NCBI RefSeq assembly: GCF_000005505.3
Contig: NC_016133.3
Coordinates: 20,646,001-20,710,000, forward strand
From: Brachypodium distachyon
Taxonomy: Eukaryota > Streptophyta > Magnoliopsida > Poales > Poaceae
DNA: 64,000 nucleotides
Reading direction: 5' to 3'
Shown here: positions 11,535-24,499 of the stretch, piece by piece
How positions within the stretch are numbered: the stretch's first letter is position 1
Layout of the letters: every line of letters starts with the position of its first letter
The notes under the pieces: model-generated
The model's database searches: none
What the model saw: the letters and a program-made list of their open reading frames with translations, nothing else
Told to the model about the DNA's origin: nothing
Program-made: the position numbers and the translations under genes

Positions 11535-11848
11535 CTTCGTCGTCTACAAATACCCTCCCGCTCGCTCTCGGCTGGCTTGCTCTCCTTCTCTCCCCTTCCA
11601 CTCGCCTCCTCGTCGCCATTAAACACACAAACCTCCAAAACAAAAGAAAAAGAAAAAACTTTGCGAAATTTTCCCTTTCTCCCTCAAATCAGCCTTAAAT
11701 CCGACTTCTCAGACCTTTTCGCGTCCGCGATTCCCCCTCCGCAGACGCCCCCAGCGATTTTTTAGATCTTTTTTCTCGAATTTACGAGGTATTTTTTGGG
11801 GGTCATTCGTCGCCGTCCCCGGGTGGATTAGGGTTAGGGTTTGGCGGG
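11535..11848 (+). promoter_or_regulatory. Core promoter and 5' leader of the ITPK gene
   Basis: A weak TATA-like string (CTACAAATACC, about 11543-11553) is followed by a CT-rich initiator region (CTCTCCTTCTCTCCCC, about 11578) and a leader of about 270 bases before the ATG at 11849. The leader has stop codons in the coding frame. Transcript ends are inferred from composition only. Confidence 0.4.
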
Positions 11849-14800
11849 ATGAGGGTGCACGAGGGTGCGTCGGACGAGGAGGTGGAGGAGCCGGTGGCCT
11901 CGGCGATGCTGGCGCCAGTGGCGCTGTCGCCGCCGCCCGCCGCCTCTTCGGGGTCGCAGCGGCTGGTTGTTGGGTACGCGCTCACCAAGAAGAAGGTCAA
12001 GAGCTTCCTGCAGCCCAAGCTGCTTGCGCTTGCCAGGTAAAACCGAACAGAAACACTCTTTTGATCCCGCGGCAAAACTAGAATCTTTTATGTGGTTCTC
12101 CCGGGAGCCGTCCGGCAAGGGATTTGATTCGGGGGAGAGAGAACAGTATGTTTTTTTATTCATGTACTATGTGTTTTTTCCGAACCAAACAAAAATAGAA
12201 GAGTTGCCTTCGGACCTTTGACGTGCATTGGTGGGGGAATCATGATCAGATTGCGCTGCCCTCTTGCCCATTTCTTTAAGGAAAAAAGATTTTTGATTGA
12301 GAAGTTGGGCACAAATAAAGTACTCAGTGATTTCATCAGAAACTGACTTGATTTGTAAGGTACTCCAATCATTGCTATTCGGTTCATCAGTAAAAAGTAT
12401 TGGAAGTGGACAGTAAGGGTGTCTTCTGCATCATGTATTCATGTATGATAGTTTAGAGTTGGTCTTATTATTTTACTACTTTTGGAAGGAAACTGGGAGG
12501 TACGCTTGTTCTATGGTCTCCAGCAATCCCTATCTGCCCGTTGTGTCTCTGTCAGACTGTCATGTTGACTGTTTATGATGGCTTAACACTCTGTTAACTT
12601 GGTGATGTGGGTGTTTCATATGCGACTGCTCTTGTTTGATATCTGAGATCTCAAGAGATTGGAATATTCTCGTGGGTAAACAGAAACGCATCACATGTCT
12701 TAGGTCTTTAAAATGACCATGGATGAAAGAAACAAATTCTTTAGGTTGTTCACCAAAAGTCTTAACCATTTCATTGAGTTAAGCTTCATGCTGAAATAAA
12801 GTAAAGCAGGGGTATGTTGGCTGTACCAGTAAGACTTGATTGTTGCTGAAATAAAGTAAAGTAGCGGCATGTTGACTGTACTAAAACTTGATACATGCCG
12901 TATCAACAAGGATGGAGTAAAGGAGAATTAAAGAAATGGAACATGCTTCTTGCCTCTTTCATGAGTCCTGTACAAATCTGAGCTGTGATCTTTATTTTTC
13001 TAAATTTATTGTGTGCTGTTCTGTTAATTTCTAGCAAGTATTTCTGAACAAATTTTTCACAGGTTAATATTGCATTTTATCAATTACACGTATAATCTAT
13101 TTCAGATCCAATAGATTGCATTTTTCTCTGTGATACTTCTTTGAAGCACCATCTTCTCAATGTTTTCTACTTAGTTTGAATATCTGAAATGAGCCTGGAG
13201 TTGGGTATTTTTCTGTGATATTGAACTTATTCTCATTGTTATCTTATGATTTGGTAGAGAAGAAAATATAACTTTGGTACAGCAGATTTTCCTGCTTTAG
13301 TAGAATTATCATTGGCGTCAGTTTTCCAATTCAGTTCTTTATTCCATTTATTAAACATATTGGGGTATGAGAACTGCGATATGACCTAAGTAAAAAAACC
13401 TAACTGTTGGAAACTCATTTGTTATTTGCAACCATAATATGCTCATTGACCTGAAAATAGGAAACAGCATGTTTGTGATAGTTTTGATAGTGTAGTTTTG
13501 CGCATACTATTTGTAATATGAAGTTACTGAAACCAGTGAACAAAGGATCCTATAGTAAAACATCCAGGACACAAAGACCAACCTAATACTTTCATTAGTC
13601 AATTGTTTAGTTCTGTTGAAGATGATTGACAACCATTTTATTCTTTATTTGCTGCCCATGATAAGAATGCTAGCTTTCAACTTGTTTACGTTGTGTTAGT
13701 ACTGTTGGTTTCTATGTCAAGTCTTGGAGAAACAAGTCAAAATGTAAGATGGCTAGAGTATGCAATGCATGGCAGAATCCTTAATGGTTATTTATACTGA
13801 GCGGCTCACATGCACTACAGGCTAGCATCTTTAGCAGAATGCTAAGGTGCTACATTTGTACAAAGATGTTACGGCAGCTGCTGTGTAGCCACCTGCCTGC
13901 TACTCTTGCGCCATAGAATTTATTTAAAAGTTAAAACAGTGGTTAGGTTGATTGCTTCTCAGCCAAAAAATTGGTTAATGCACGTTGATGATTGTATAGT
14001 AAATCTGGTGGCTGTAACAGATGTTCTGTCCCTGTCTTTGTAGTAGAGCAGCTGCGTAACTATGTCATTGTCTAATTCTAGGCGAAAGGTGTTGTGTTTA
14101 TTTTGATAACTAAATCAAGGGACTAGCTCCCGATTATCTCATATTTCTAGCAGTTCTCTCTCAACCCACTTAGGTCCTTGAGAAATTGCAGGGCATTTTT
14201 CAAGATATTTTAAGCAGCAGGTCATTAACTAATCAGTGAAGTTTAGTATTCTGGTTACTGCGATGCTGTCATTTAATATCTGCTAACTTGATCTATCACA
14301 TATTTAGGTATGGATTTAGGAAGACTCTATTTGGTTAATGTCATTGTGTTGTGCACTCATGCTTTGCTCATCAGTATGATGGATCCTCCTTCACTTGTTG
14401 CCCTAGAGGTCACCATGTTCATGAAATTTCATTCCAGATATTCGAATTATAATGTGAGGTCTCTACTGGTTGTAGAAAATCAAATCCTGTATATATGCGG
14501 GATTAATTTAAATTTCACTTCCCAAGTTGTCCGTGACTACACTAAAAGCTTGAAGCTGGCTGAAATAATTTCATCATGTTGCTTTTAAACTAATACTGCT
14601 ATTGCTAATGCTTGAGTATTTCCCAGCCTTTTGTTTATGTCAATTTGATGAATTCTCCTTATACTGATTTTTTTTTCAGGAAGAAGGGAATTAATTTTGT
14701 ATCAATTGATGAGACTTGTCCTCTCTCTGAACAAGGCCCATTTGACATTATTCTGCACAAGGTTAGCCTCCATGCGGTTCTGGATATGTACTAAATCAAA

Positions 14801-17800
14801 TACTTGATAATGCAGACACGAATACTCCATATATTAAGTATGCTTAGTGAAAGAACCAAAATAAGTTCACCTATTTAATCTTTTAAGCGAATAATCAAGC
14901 ATCTTTGCTCATTAAGATTTTGTTTGTTTCTGATTGAGTTTGTTGCTTTCCTTTTACCAGCGTACTAACAAGGAGTGGCAGCAAGTTCTGGAGGTAAGTC
15001 ATGAATACAAAGCAGATTTTCTGATGTGTAAATGGTTACATACAAATAGCTATGTTTCTTATATATTTCTTCTGTTAGCAACAATACAGCTTAGCAATAT
15101 GATGATTAGAAGTTCAGAATCCTCTCTGGAGTTATTCTAAATAAACTTCTGTCATTTTCTTTAAGGATTATCGTGAAGAGCATCCAGAAGTAACCATCCT
15201 TGACCCACCAAGTGCTATCCAACATTTACACAATCGGCAGTCGATGCTTCAAGAAGTTACTGATTTGAACTTGTCCAACAGCTATGGTAAGTTTAGTATA
15301 TATTCATTTAATACTAGGGACCCCAAGATGTTTTATATTCCATGAACTGGCCCATGGAAAATTCATATCCGCAGCCTTAACTAAGATTTGTCAGGGCCTC
15401 TTTCATGAGAGAAAATATCGGTTAAAATTAAAGAAAATTTATTTCCCTTTTTTATAAGATTTGGTTTGTTAGTTAGGGCTGGCTCTATGTATAAAGGAGA
15501 TACACCGATATGGAGAAGGAAAGAAATGACCAAGTAAAGGGGATCTGTCTCCACAAGCCTCAGGGCCTCTTGGCTGCTGTAACCTAATGTTCAGACCTAC
15601 TTCAGAAATGCCATCTGGAGTTTGACCTGTGACATTATGTTATAGGTCTTGCATGTGCTTTTCACTCCTTGTGTAAGTTAACCTTTGGTCTCTCTTGGTC
15701 CAACTCCTGTAGTCCTGTGTACCCAATAATACAGTTATATTGATCCTTGGAAAGAGCCTTTGCTCACGGTGACAGCATAGGCAAAAGAACAGTGTAATGC
15801 TTAATTTGCTCTCAAACTTAACGGATATTAGGTTAATTGTTAATGTCAAATTAAGATTAGCAACCATTGGGTGGAATTATTTCAAACTATGTTATATTAG
15901 TGGGATATTTGAGACAAATAATTAGTTGGGTTCTTGAAGGCGCAAAATATTACCCTATTATGCTGAATATGTAGAACTTTGGTTTAAATATTATGGAAAA
16001 ACATCTAGCTTTTCATTGATTTTTTTTTGTGTGTTCAACAATTACAGGTGAGGTTTGTGCCCCACGACAGCTAGTCATCATGAAAGACCCATCTTCCATA
16101 CCAGCTGCAGTAGCCAAGGCTGGACTAACCTTGCCCTTGGGTGAGTAGTTCGCACCCTTTGATCATTAGGTTACTAATAAAAATGATACATGTGTTCTTT
16201 TATTCTGTTTTGGTTTCGTTCTTGATTTTTAGTACTAGTAATACTACTTTACATTTTGATTTTTTTTCTATGGTCATGCCAGATATATTAATTTGATTAA
16301 AACGTGTATGAGTTATTACCTACATCAGGTATAATTTTAAAAAGTCTTTTGCATAGCTTATCTAGGTTTTTAGGGGTTTGGTCTGCAACATCATAATTGT
16401 TTTATGGAGGTTAGCCTATCTCACTTGGTTGGGGATTTGATGCATCAACCCAAGCATGTAAGTTCAAGTCCTCATTGGTGCGAATTCAGGTTACTGTTTG
16501 GGTTTCCCCTTTAGTATTCTTTTTAAAAAAGTATTTTTAAAATTTTATGTTGAAAATGCTTTTCATGCGTGATGTTAAACTGCTGGTGTTTAGTATTGAC
16601 ATTGGGCTAAATGTGCGGCTGGGTATTGAGTGTGATGATGTCTTGCTGTTAAATCTGCCCTTTAATTAAGTTCAACTACAGATGATGGCCGTGCTGTATA
16701 GTTTGATACTTTGATGAATTTTCCATGTTTTTAGTTGATGCTGCTTACTTATTTTAAGTTTATCTTGCATTTTGTTGCATCTTTATCTGTTTGTCATGCA
16801 TTATGTGTTGTGTTTCCAAAATAGGCAGGATAAAAGCCTCGCCTTTTCTGATGTGGATAATACTCTTCGTGCAGTTGCCAAACCTTTGGTGGTTGATGGA
16901 ACATCGAAATCTCATGAACTATCTCTTGCATATGTGGATACATCGCTGTCAATGCTTGATCCTCCTCTGGTTCTCCAGGAATTTGTAAACCATGGTAACT
17001 TTTAATTCTTGTTCAACATATATGTTCTTTGATATCTGATCTATCCTGAAACTCCCTGCCAAGTAGTGGAAGTCTAGATCTCACTTTAGTGTCTATACAG
17101 GCGGGATCCTATTTAAGGTGTACATTGTTGGTGAAACAATTCGGGTTGTACGACGGTTTTCACTCCCTGATGTTAACGCCTATGACATGGAAAACAATGA
17201 TGGCATCTTCCGATTCCCAAGAGTCTCATGTGCTACAAATAATGCAGAAGATGCAGACATTGACCCTTGTATTGCAGGCGAGGCTTCTTTGCTGGTGCAT
17301 TAGTTTTAACTTCCTTTTGGTTTACACTACTGCATCTAGCTTGCTTTGTGGGCACACCACACCAGAGTTCTCTTGCTTGGAATGGCATTTGTGCCATTGG
17401 ATACTCTATTGTACATTTCAATGAATAGCTATTTGCCATTTTCTTGTCTATGAAAAAGCTCAAGTGCTGAAGTTGTTCAGACTGACATAATAAGTTCCCT
17501 CTTCCTAAGTTTCACATTAATCGCTTTGTGCGTGTTGCTGAACAACTGTCACATGACAGAACTTCCTCCAAGGCCACTTTTGGAGAAGCTAGGCAAGGAA
17601 CTACGGCGTCGACTGGTATGAGTAGGTTTCATTTTAACTATATGCAACTCATATTGTTCCTTCTACCTGACATAGTGAAATTTCAGGGTCTTAGACTGTT
17701 TAATTTAGACATGATTAGAGAACATGGAAGCAAGGATCGGTACTATGTCATTGACATCAACTATTTCCCTGGTGAGTTATTTCAGCCTCCATTGGATTTA

Positions 17801-18338
17801 CTAATGCTCTTAACCTTTACGCCTTATCCTGTCACTTGCTAGGATATAAACATTGTTTAGATTGTTTTATGGTAGGGAGCGTAGCTATTGTTTGTATAAC
17901 AGCTAAACCAATTTCCTCTTACTGCCTCTGTATACGTTTTTTAGTGCATCCCATTTGTATAGGTGTAGTATGGTGTTTATGGATGGAAGTATAACATATG
18001 TATAACATGGGCTTTACATAGTCTTGTAGTAGGTAAATTCTGCGGATCAACACCAATTTATGATTGCGCGCTATTGCTTAAGCTTTGTTCTTTGTTTACT
18101 TGGTGAATTATTTTAGGTTCAAGATAATACTGCACTTTCTCAATGGTCAATGTCAGCTGCTTCAACTCTGTTACCTAAGCACTTGGGTGCTATCTATTTT
18201 TTCTCTGTGCCGTGCCCTAATAGTTCTAGTTCAAACTCCACAGGATATGGGAAAATGCCAGGCTATGAGCACGTATTCACCGACTTCCTACTAAGCCTTG
18301 TGCAAAGCAAGTATAAAAGGCGTTTAAGCGGGAGCTGA
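11849..18338 (+). CDS. ITPK: Inositol-tetrakisphosphate 1-kinase (ITPK3-like), 10 exons
   Basis: It phosphorylates inositol tris/tetrakisphosphates and feeds phytate (InsP6) synthesis; family members are mainly cytosolic or nuclear. Exons: 11849-12036, 14680-14761, 14961-14993, 15166-15286, 16048-16140, 16875-16994, 17101-17277, 17560-17615, 17687-17771, 18244-18338. They sum to 1050 nt (349 aa), in frame at every junction. The N-terminal [18 protein letters not shown] block (about 37-54) is the family's substrate-binding start. An ATP-grasp core follows: [16 protein letters not shown] from about residue 173, then [11 protein letters not shown]. Metal ligands fit D298, D313 and N315 in [17 protein letters not shown]. 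Length and sequence best fit Arabidopsis ITPK3, from memory. Intron 1 (2.6 kb) holds a tandem repeat, and intron 7 uses a GC donor (GCGAGG). The gene looks intact. AATAAA lies at 18597. Confidence 0.95.
12788..12894. repeat. Two-copy tandem repeat in ITPK intron 1
   Basis: TGCTGAAATAAAGTAAAG followed by a CATGTTG/TATGTTG stretch occurs twice, about 56 bases apart. The two copies differ at several positions. Confidence 0.6.
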
Positions 18339-18596
18339 AGTGTAGCCAAGCTTTCTTGCCCGAGGATGGGGAAATTAACAAAACACCGTCCGTGTAACTG
18401 TGGCAGCATAGATAGATTTTCCAGTCTGTACATATCAGGGGGGATGTTATTAGCTTGTTGCTGAGGCTCCACCTGAGATATTGAAAGAAAAGAAGAAAAA
18501 TGGCATCCGAAGGCTTCTTTTCAACAAAACTGGTGTAACCCCTGTTATCCATGAAGTGGATACTTGATACTGCAACGCTGATTTGAAGTATTACTG

Positions 18597-18602
18597 AATA
18601 AA
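18597..18602 (+). terminator. Polyadenylation signal of ITPK
   Basis: A canonical AATAAA lies 259 bases after the stop codon at 18336-18338, in AT-rich 3' sequence. It is inferred to be the near-upstream element. Confidence 0.45.
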
Positions 18603-18639
18603 GTTTAGCAACAGCTCGTTAAAGTTGCTAGAGAAGCCA

Positions 18640-20160
18640 GGGTTAACAATCGCCCCAGTTACCATTGATGTCATTAAAGTTTTTAGATTTGCAAGCAATA
18701 TGTCAGTCGTTCTGACTCTTTGGGTTAACTACGTCAGGCGAAGAGCTCGCTCCCCTGGAAAAGATTGTCACCCACGGGCTCCCCCATTACTGGCCTCTAA
18801 CCAAGATTCAGGATGAAAGAAGCATGATCCACACCACAATATGCTTGATGAGCTCATGGTTCACTGGCTTTTGGCCCATAATACATGCCCTAAATGAAAT
18901 TTTTTCGAAAGACCTAAACCTAATAAGATCCACGAACTGTCAACAGCATTGAGTTAAGTCTGAGCCAAGTAGTATGGTGCCTTGTCTTATTTTTTTTTAT
19001 CAAATACCAAGTGGTCTTAATTTTCTTATCAAATACTAGTACTCCTCCCAGTTCAAATTAATTGTCGTAACCTAGATAAAGCTGCGATAACTAATTTGAA
19101 GGAAGTAGTATTTGTGGCTACCCTTGGTAGTACTATCTAATCCAAGCAATACCCTGTGCTAGCACTCTATATATGCATATCACAAGTTCACAACCCTATG
19201 CTAGCAGCCCATGTATGCACATCACAATCTGGCTGGAACGTTGCTGGAAGAAAAAATATATCAAAGAAGCAACTTCCCTCATGTTTAAATTGACCTGTTA
19301 ACCGAGATCAAGATGTCATCACCTAAATAAGCATGTTTATTAATGTCATCACGTTCTGCACCTGTCTCATTCACAAGTAAGCTCCATCTCTCCGTCAGTC
19401 TAAATTCTTCTCATCCATATCCTTTCATACCTCCTCCACAATTATAAATTTCGATTGGACGGTGATTGTTGGTCATATTGGGATGCGTAGATCTGGATGA
19501 CGCTGCTGATCAGGCCCTTTTCAGTCTGCACAACCATTTATCTTACCTGGCTGATCAAATCATTTTGTTTAGTTCATCCTGTAAATTAAAATCATTATCC
19601 GGCTAGCTCATTACGTAGGATCACTTTGCTCTGAAAGAATCGTTCAAAACCATGTGCATCATGGATGAAGCCATTAACCATGATCCTATGGAACTAACTA
19701 TGTAAATTGTGCCTGTATTTTATTTATGAATCAGTATGCTAATATACTCTGGGACTGGGAGTGACACAACACGGTGAACAGAAGTCTCCATCCATGATTG
19801 ACTAGTTGAGAGAGTGTTTCTCACGCAAATTGCTTCATATCTTCAAGGATTGGGAAGAGGTGGCGTAAATCTTCCCAGGTATGTGTCTCCACCCGCGACG
19901 TATTCAATTAAAATCCCTCGTGAAAGTAAGACCAGAAATTCTGTCGTCAAGAATAAATACCTTAATTTGCAGAGTAGAGGGGAAATCCACCTTCATCAAC
20001 ACGTACTGCGTTTTTTTTTCAAAAATGGGAGCTCCCCGACCTCTAAAGCGATGCATATAGCCATTTTATTGCAACATTATCTCATCACAGCATACAAATC
20101 ATGGGTCGCAAGATGGATCTTTCCATGTAAGCACTAACTTGAATAAATTAAGTTTGGACA
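18640..20160. other. Intergenic, no gene seen
   Basis: No coding signal. One small Stowaway MITE (19042-19105) is listed separately. Short ORFs here lack codon bias or domains. Confidence 0.35.
19042..19105. mobile_element. Short Stowaway-type MITE (64 bp)
   Basis: CTCCTCCCAGTTCAAATTAA on the left pairs with the complement of CTAATTTGAAGGAAG on the right, flanked by TA at 19040-19041 and 19106-19107. Confidence 0.5.
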
Positions 20161-20165
20161 ATATA

Positions 20166-20219
20166 CAAGATCAGCTCATGCCTTTCACATTCGAATGCAT
20201 ATCACGAGCTCTTCATTAT
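20166..20219. repeat. 54-bp exact repeat, copy 1
   Basis: It is identical over 54 bases to 27753-27806, including TCAGCTCATGCCTTTCACAT. The flanks differ completely, so a dispersed short repeat or a copied filler is likely. Confidence 0.7.
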
Positions 20220-20860
20220 CTTCTTCGGTCCAGATCACCTATTTTATCTTAGCGCAATTATGGAATGGAGTTAATTATCTCGCACTAATTAATTTAATGA
20301 AATCGATCAATATAACTTTTGCCGCCACCCACTATTTGAAGTCAACTCATGGCTTTGCGCATAGGAGAAGATGTAAACATCAATCGTACTGTTTGTTAAT
20401 TAATTTCAAAGTCTTCCAACTAAACTTTGGGCATAATATCGCCTGAAGCGTGTGACACACATCCTAGCCAACTTAGGTCAAGATTAAAAAAAGGTCCCAT
20501 TAATTCTTCTTTATGCTATTGAGGAACCTAAAGTCCCTCTCTGAATACCCCAATGATTAGTGTTGGTCATATGCTATTGCAAAAATATACATCGGTGGAT
20601 GTTAAATAATTAGTTGGTTTACCCTGGGAAAATCTCAATTTCATATAGGCCGCACATGAAGGCAGACAAAAAGATTTGTACCTAGTGATAGGTTGCTATC
20701 AGCAATCATTCTCATGCTTACTTGCTGTAAGACACAAGGTCTCAACTCTACTTATCTGGTGCAGGTTAATTCTAGTTACTTATACTGGTCCCGAAGTAAT
20801 TTGATCACAGTAAAATTAATCAAGTCTCTTTAATTAAGTATAGTTGCTTCAAAATTAATA

Positions 20861-20975
20861 CTACCTCCGTTCCATAATTCTTGTCTCAAATTGCCTAAAA
20901 ATGGATGTATATATTACTAAAGTATGTTTAGATACATGTAATATTTCGACAAGAATTATGGAACGGATGGAGTAG
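20861..20975. mobile_element. Stowaway MITE
   Basis: CTACCTCCGTTCCATAATTC on the left pairs with the complement of GAATTATGGAACGGATGGAG on the right, and TA flanks are present. The interior TTTAGATACATGTAATA is shared with other copies in the window. Confidence 0.7.
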
Positions 20976-21640
20976 TTCTATGTAATTTTGTTCAGATGGA
21001 ATTTTTGTGTGCAGACTAGGCCAAGAGATTCCATACTGTGTTGTGTCTCTTTCTATCTGATACAATATCTAGAGAAAATCAGAATTTTCCCTCTACCTCA
21101 TCATGCTTGTCTCTGAAAAGTTATTCGTCGGCAAAGCTAGGATTCAATTAATCCCCGTTTTTCGGCTTTCAGGGTGCTTATTTTTGAGGCACTTAATTTC
21201 AGCATACATGGAGAATGGAGAAAAAGAACATCGATGCATCGTTTGTGATCTGATGCGTTATCACCATGCATATAGGAGAGGCTGTTAATTGAAGAACTAG
21301 GTGCACCCTTTCACATCGATGCATGGCTCGATTGTTTAATTCTTTTTGCCCGAGTGTGAAAAGCTACCGATTTTATCCCTTTTTTCCAGTTGGAGGAGGA
21401 AATCAACTGCTTCTATGAGTTTGTGCGCATGTGTTAGGAGACCAAAAAAGATGCAATCTTGTTATCATGCCATGGTTCGTGCATCATCTACCAACAATAT
21501 GTATTGACCTTTTGTCATTTCTAAGCTTCCAAGATAATTGGACCTTGGTAACCTACCCTAGCTAGTGGCGAGATATTGTATTTCTCGATGTTAGATGCAA
21601 GGAATGTAGTCGTGAAAAGCATGTAACATTCCTTTAATTA

Positions 21641-21757
21641 CTTCCTCCGTCCCATATTAAGGGTCACAACTTTGTCTAAATGCGCATGTATCTAAACATC
21701 TTTTAGTGTATAGATTATGTAGACAAAATTGTGACATTTAATATGGGACGGAGGAAG
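21641..21757. mobile_element. Stowaway MITE (117 bp)
   Basis: CTTCCTCCGTCCCATATTAA on the left pairs with TTAATATGGGACGGAGGAAG on the right, a near-perfect inverted pair. TA precedes it at 21639-21640, and the right flank is TT. Confidence 0.75.
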
Positions 21758-22015
21758 TTTCATTTTCCTTCGATCGGTGGCAAGGTTTGGATCTAATTAA
21801 GAGTGAAAAGCATCGATCCATGACAGAAGAGATGGCCGGCGCCGAGGGAGGAGATCGATAGGGATAGTTGGTTGGATGCATCATTGCTTGCATTGCCTAC
21901 TTCAGAAATTAGACATATCATCATGGAGTATTCGGTGATTGGGACTGGAACTTGTATCATTCAGATCTCATCTTCTCTCTTTTTTTTTGAACTGGAAGGC
22001 TATGTTTCATTAATC

Positions 22016-22158
22016 AACAGGAACACTCATACAGTCTTTCCTAGCCATGCATGTCACTTCCTTATCATGGATTAGAAATTTGACCATTAACCATTATGTC
22101 ATCATCAGGAACACTCATACAGTCTTTCCCAGCCATGCATGTCACTTCCTTATCACTG
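22016..22158. repeat. Two-copy direct repeat
   Basis: GGAACACTCATACAGTCTTT followed by CCAGCCATGCATGTCACTTC (one base variable) occurs at about 22019-22068 and 22109-22158. It is a local duplication with a spacer of about 40 bp. Confidence 0.65.
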
Positions 22159-22369
22159 TTGTTATATATGCATACACATATGATCGAGCCAGCTACCATT
22201 GATGTTAATCGTCATGACAAACTTTCAATTTTATTTTTATAATTTTAATATGTTAATCATCGAATTATCTAGTCAGATAGTCGCTCTCTGGGGTTGCTGT
22301 GGTTTAATGCTAGTACGTATACATGACGAGCGGCACATCCCGTGGATTGATTTGTTGCGGCAACTAAGT

Positions 22370-22672
22370 TATCGCTGACGTGTTATATACGCGGCCCGTT
22401 AGAGGAGACCTCGACACATATGACGCTTCCTATCTAAGGCCTGTCAGAGATGTCCTGCCGTCAAGTGTGTGTTACCTGAAGGTGGCAGAGATCGCCGTCA
22501 CTGACGCGTCCATTGTGGACGTGTCGGTGATGACTCGTCAATGCGTTTTGTGGGAAGTTGTTTGCTGACACATCCTATAAGGCTCATCGGTTAAAACTCT
22601 TGGGGCTCACGATGGCTTCCAGGCCGTCACTGATGACTGGTTAAGGATGACGAACTTTGTAGTAGTCTAAAG
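22370..22672. mobile_element. Degenerate CACTA-like terminal fragment
   Basis: GTCACTGATGACTGG-type motifs and a TTTGTAGTAGTC end near 22670 match the subterminal and terminal style of the intact CACTA element at 4.8 kb. The opposite end is not recognisable. Confidence 0.35.
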
Positions 22673-23099
22673 AGGATACACCCTCAATACATATATAATC
22701 CGTCCTTTATTAAGCTTAGAGGTTTTTTACCGTACATTTTACTAGTGTCGGAAGAGAGTAGTATTAGGCCGTTGATTGTGAGGGTAATCTGGACATTTCT
22801 TAATATCGGCATGGCGGATATGTCCCTAGATATTCGCTTGCAGCCTTTCCCACCCTGCCCTCGATGGTCATCCATACTCTGTTCGCGTCTGTCATGGTTG
22901 TACTCGTACCATCTTGCATCTATACGCCCCGATTAATTGGCTGGTCAAGAAGCCGGCCGTATTGGTGTTGATCCCAGGATGGTGGCTTGTACTGAGTGGT
23001 GAGTGGGGGGCACCTAGAGATTGTTCCATGGACAATCCGCTCGACTACTTGGATTTGCATTGAATCGATCAGCAGAAACTATATTACTAGCGAGCAATA

Positions 23100-23230
23100 C
23101 TCTCTCGGTCTAACAAAAGATGTCTCAAATTTGTTAAAATCTGAATGTATCTAGATATAATTTAGTGTATATATGCATTTAAATTAGTCAAAGTTGAGAC
23201 ATCTTTTATCTTTTGTTGGACGAAGAAAAT
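23100..23230. mobile_element. Stowaway MITE
   Basis: CTCTCTCGGTCTAACAAAAG on the left pairs with the complement of CTTTTGTTGGACGAAGA on the right, preceded by TA at 23098-23099. The internal GAGACATCTTTT pairs with AGATGTCTCAAA. Confidence 0.65.
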
Positions 23231-24006
23231 AATACCAATTAGCTCAGGCCCTGTAGCTAGTACCAACCGGCCGGGAGCTGTGAGCAGATGATCAAGCCCT
23301 TGACTAATTTGGTTTAGCTCTTGATTGCATCTTCCCATTTTGCCCTCGACTAAATAAATACTACTCATCTTCTCCAGTAGTATTGGTAGAGCTGGGCCGT
23401 TGGATAAGCCCGAGGGACGGTTCATATTTGACGATCCCTACCGTAAAAGTTAGCTTAACGGTCATTATTCATATGGATCAGGCCATAATAAATAATGCTT
23501 GACAATTCTCCACTTTTTCTCTTTGATGGGAGTTTTATGTCTCATGACGCAAATATCCATACCATCATTTTTTTTGAGGGAAAATATCTATACCATCATT
23601 ACAATGAGAGAAAAACTTGTCAGACTTAGCCATGAGTAAAAGTAGAGGATGGAAAGGCTACTTTAATTCCACGGAGGAAGACACAGGAAAGTAGCGGTGA
23701 GCTACGAACCAAACAAGATTTTACACAAATAGGAGATAGAGTAGTTGCTAGATGATATCATCACCAATCATCCTCATATGTGTGATGTGTCCATCTGTAA
23801 TTGGGTGTGACAGCACACGAGCATTTGAGACAAGATTGGTCGGCTCAGGTTTTCTTGTTGGGTTTGAAAAGATGTCAAAAGATAGACATACTCACATACC
23901 TGTTATGGCCACCTTATCTATGCAAACTAAACAAATTGGTTTATGATATTCAAAATAAAATTCTAGAATTCTAGACCACGAGCTATTAGAGACGTACGTA
24001 TTCTCT

Positions 24007-24286
24007 AAAAAAAACTAGGCCAGCGGGGTGAAGAAACCTCCGAGTATCGTTTGAAAGAAAAAGACTTTTTCACACAGGGCTAGAAAATCTCCGAACCTCA
24101 TGTCCCACCCATACACAGCGGCACCGCGGCGCCACGTGAGATCAAAGCCGGTCTTAAACCTGTGCTTTGGTATGGGAGGTATGGGACAGATGAGGCGATT
24201 TTTTTAACCCTCTATCCTGAAATTTGTCTCCCCAAGGAGTTGAACCTAGAACCAAAAGGGCTACTAGAGCCCCTAACTACTGGGCT
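24007..24286 (-). mobile_element. tRNA-derived SINE with poly(T) 3' tail
   Basis: Read on the minus strand it begins TAGCCCAGTAGTTAGGGG (box A-like) and continues with GGTTCAACTCC (box B, plus positions 24236-24246). It ends in eight T residues after CTGGCCTAG. It is flanked by a target duplication: AGAGACGTATTCTCT at 24287-24301, and the same string with a 4-bp ACGT expansion at 23988-24006. The tRNA-like head plus T-tail fits Au/p-SINE-type plant SINEs, though this one (280 bp) is longer than those I know. It is not a functional tRNA because the cloverleaf cannot be completed. Confidence 0.7.
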
Positions 24287-24386
24287 AGAGACGTATTCTC
24301 TTGAGGTTATATATGCATGAACTATGGTTGGAAAGCGAACCTCCTCAAAAGAAACCTTGTTTCATATGCATGTTGTTTTTTTACTA

Positions 24387-24498
24387 CTCCCTCCGTATCA
24401 TATCAAGTGATTCAAATTTGTTCAAATATGAATGTATCTATGCATAAAAACGTTTAGATACATGTAATAAAAAGTCACTTAATATGAGACAGAGGGAG
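24387..24498. mobile_element. Stowaway MITE (112 bp)
   Basis: CTCCCTCCGTATCATATCAA pairs with the complement of AATATGAGACAGAGGGAG. TA flanks lie at 24385-24386 and 24499-24500. Confidence 0.8.
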
Positions 24499-24499
24499 T

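Noticed and set aside
24236..24286. Possible tRNA gene (box A and box B on the minus strand)
   Set aside because: Spacing and stems do not complete a cloverleaf, and the unit has a T-tail and target duplications, so it is the head of a SINE.
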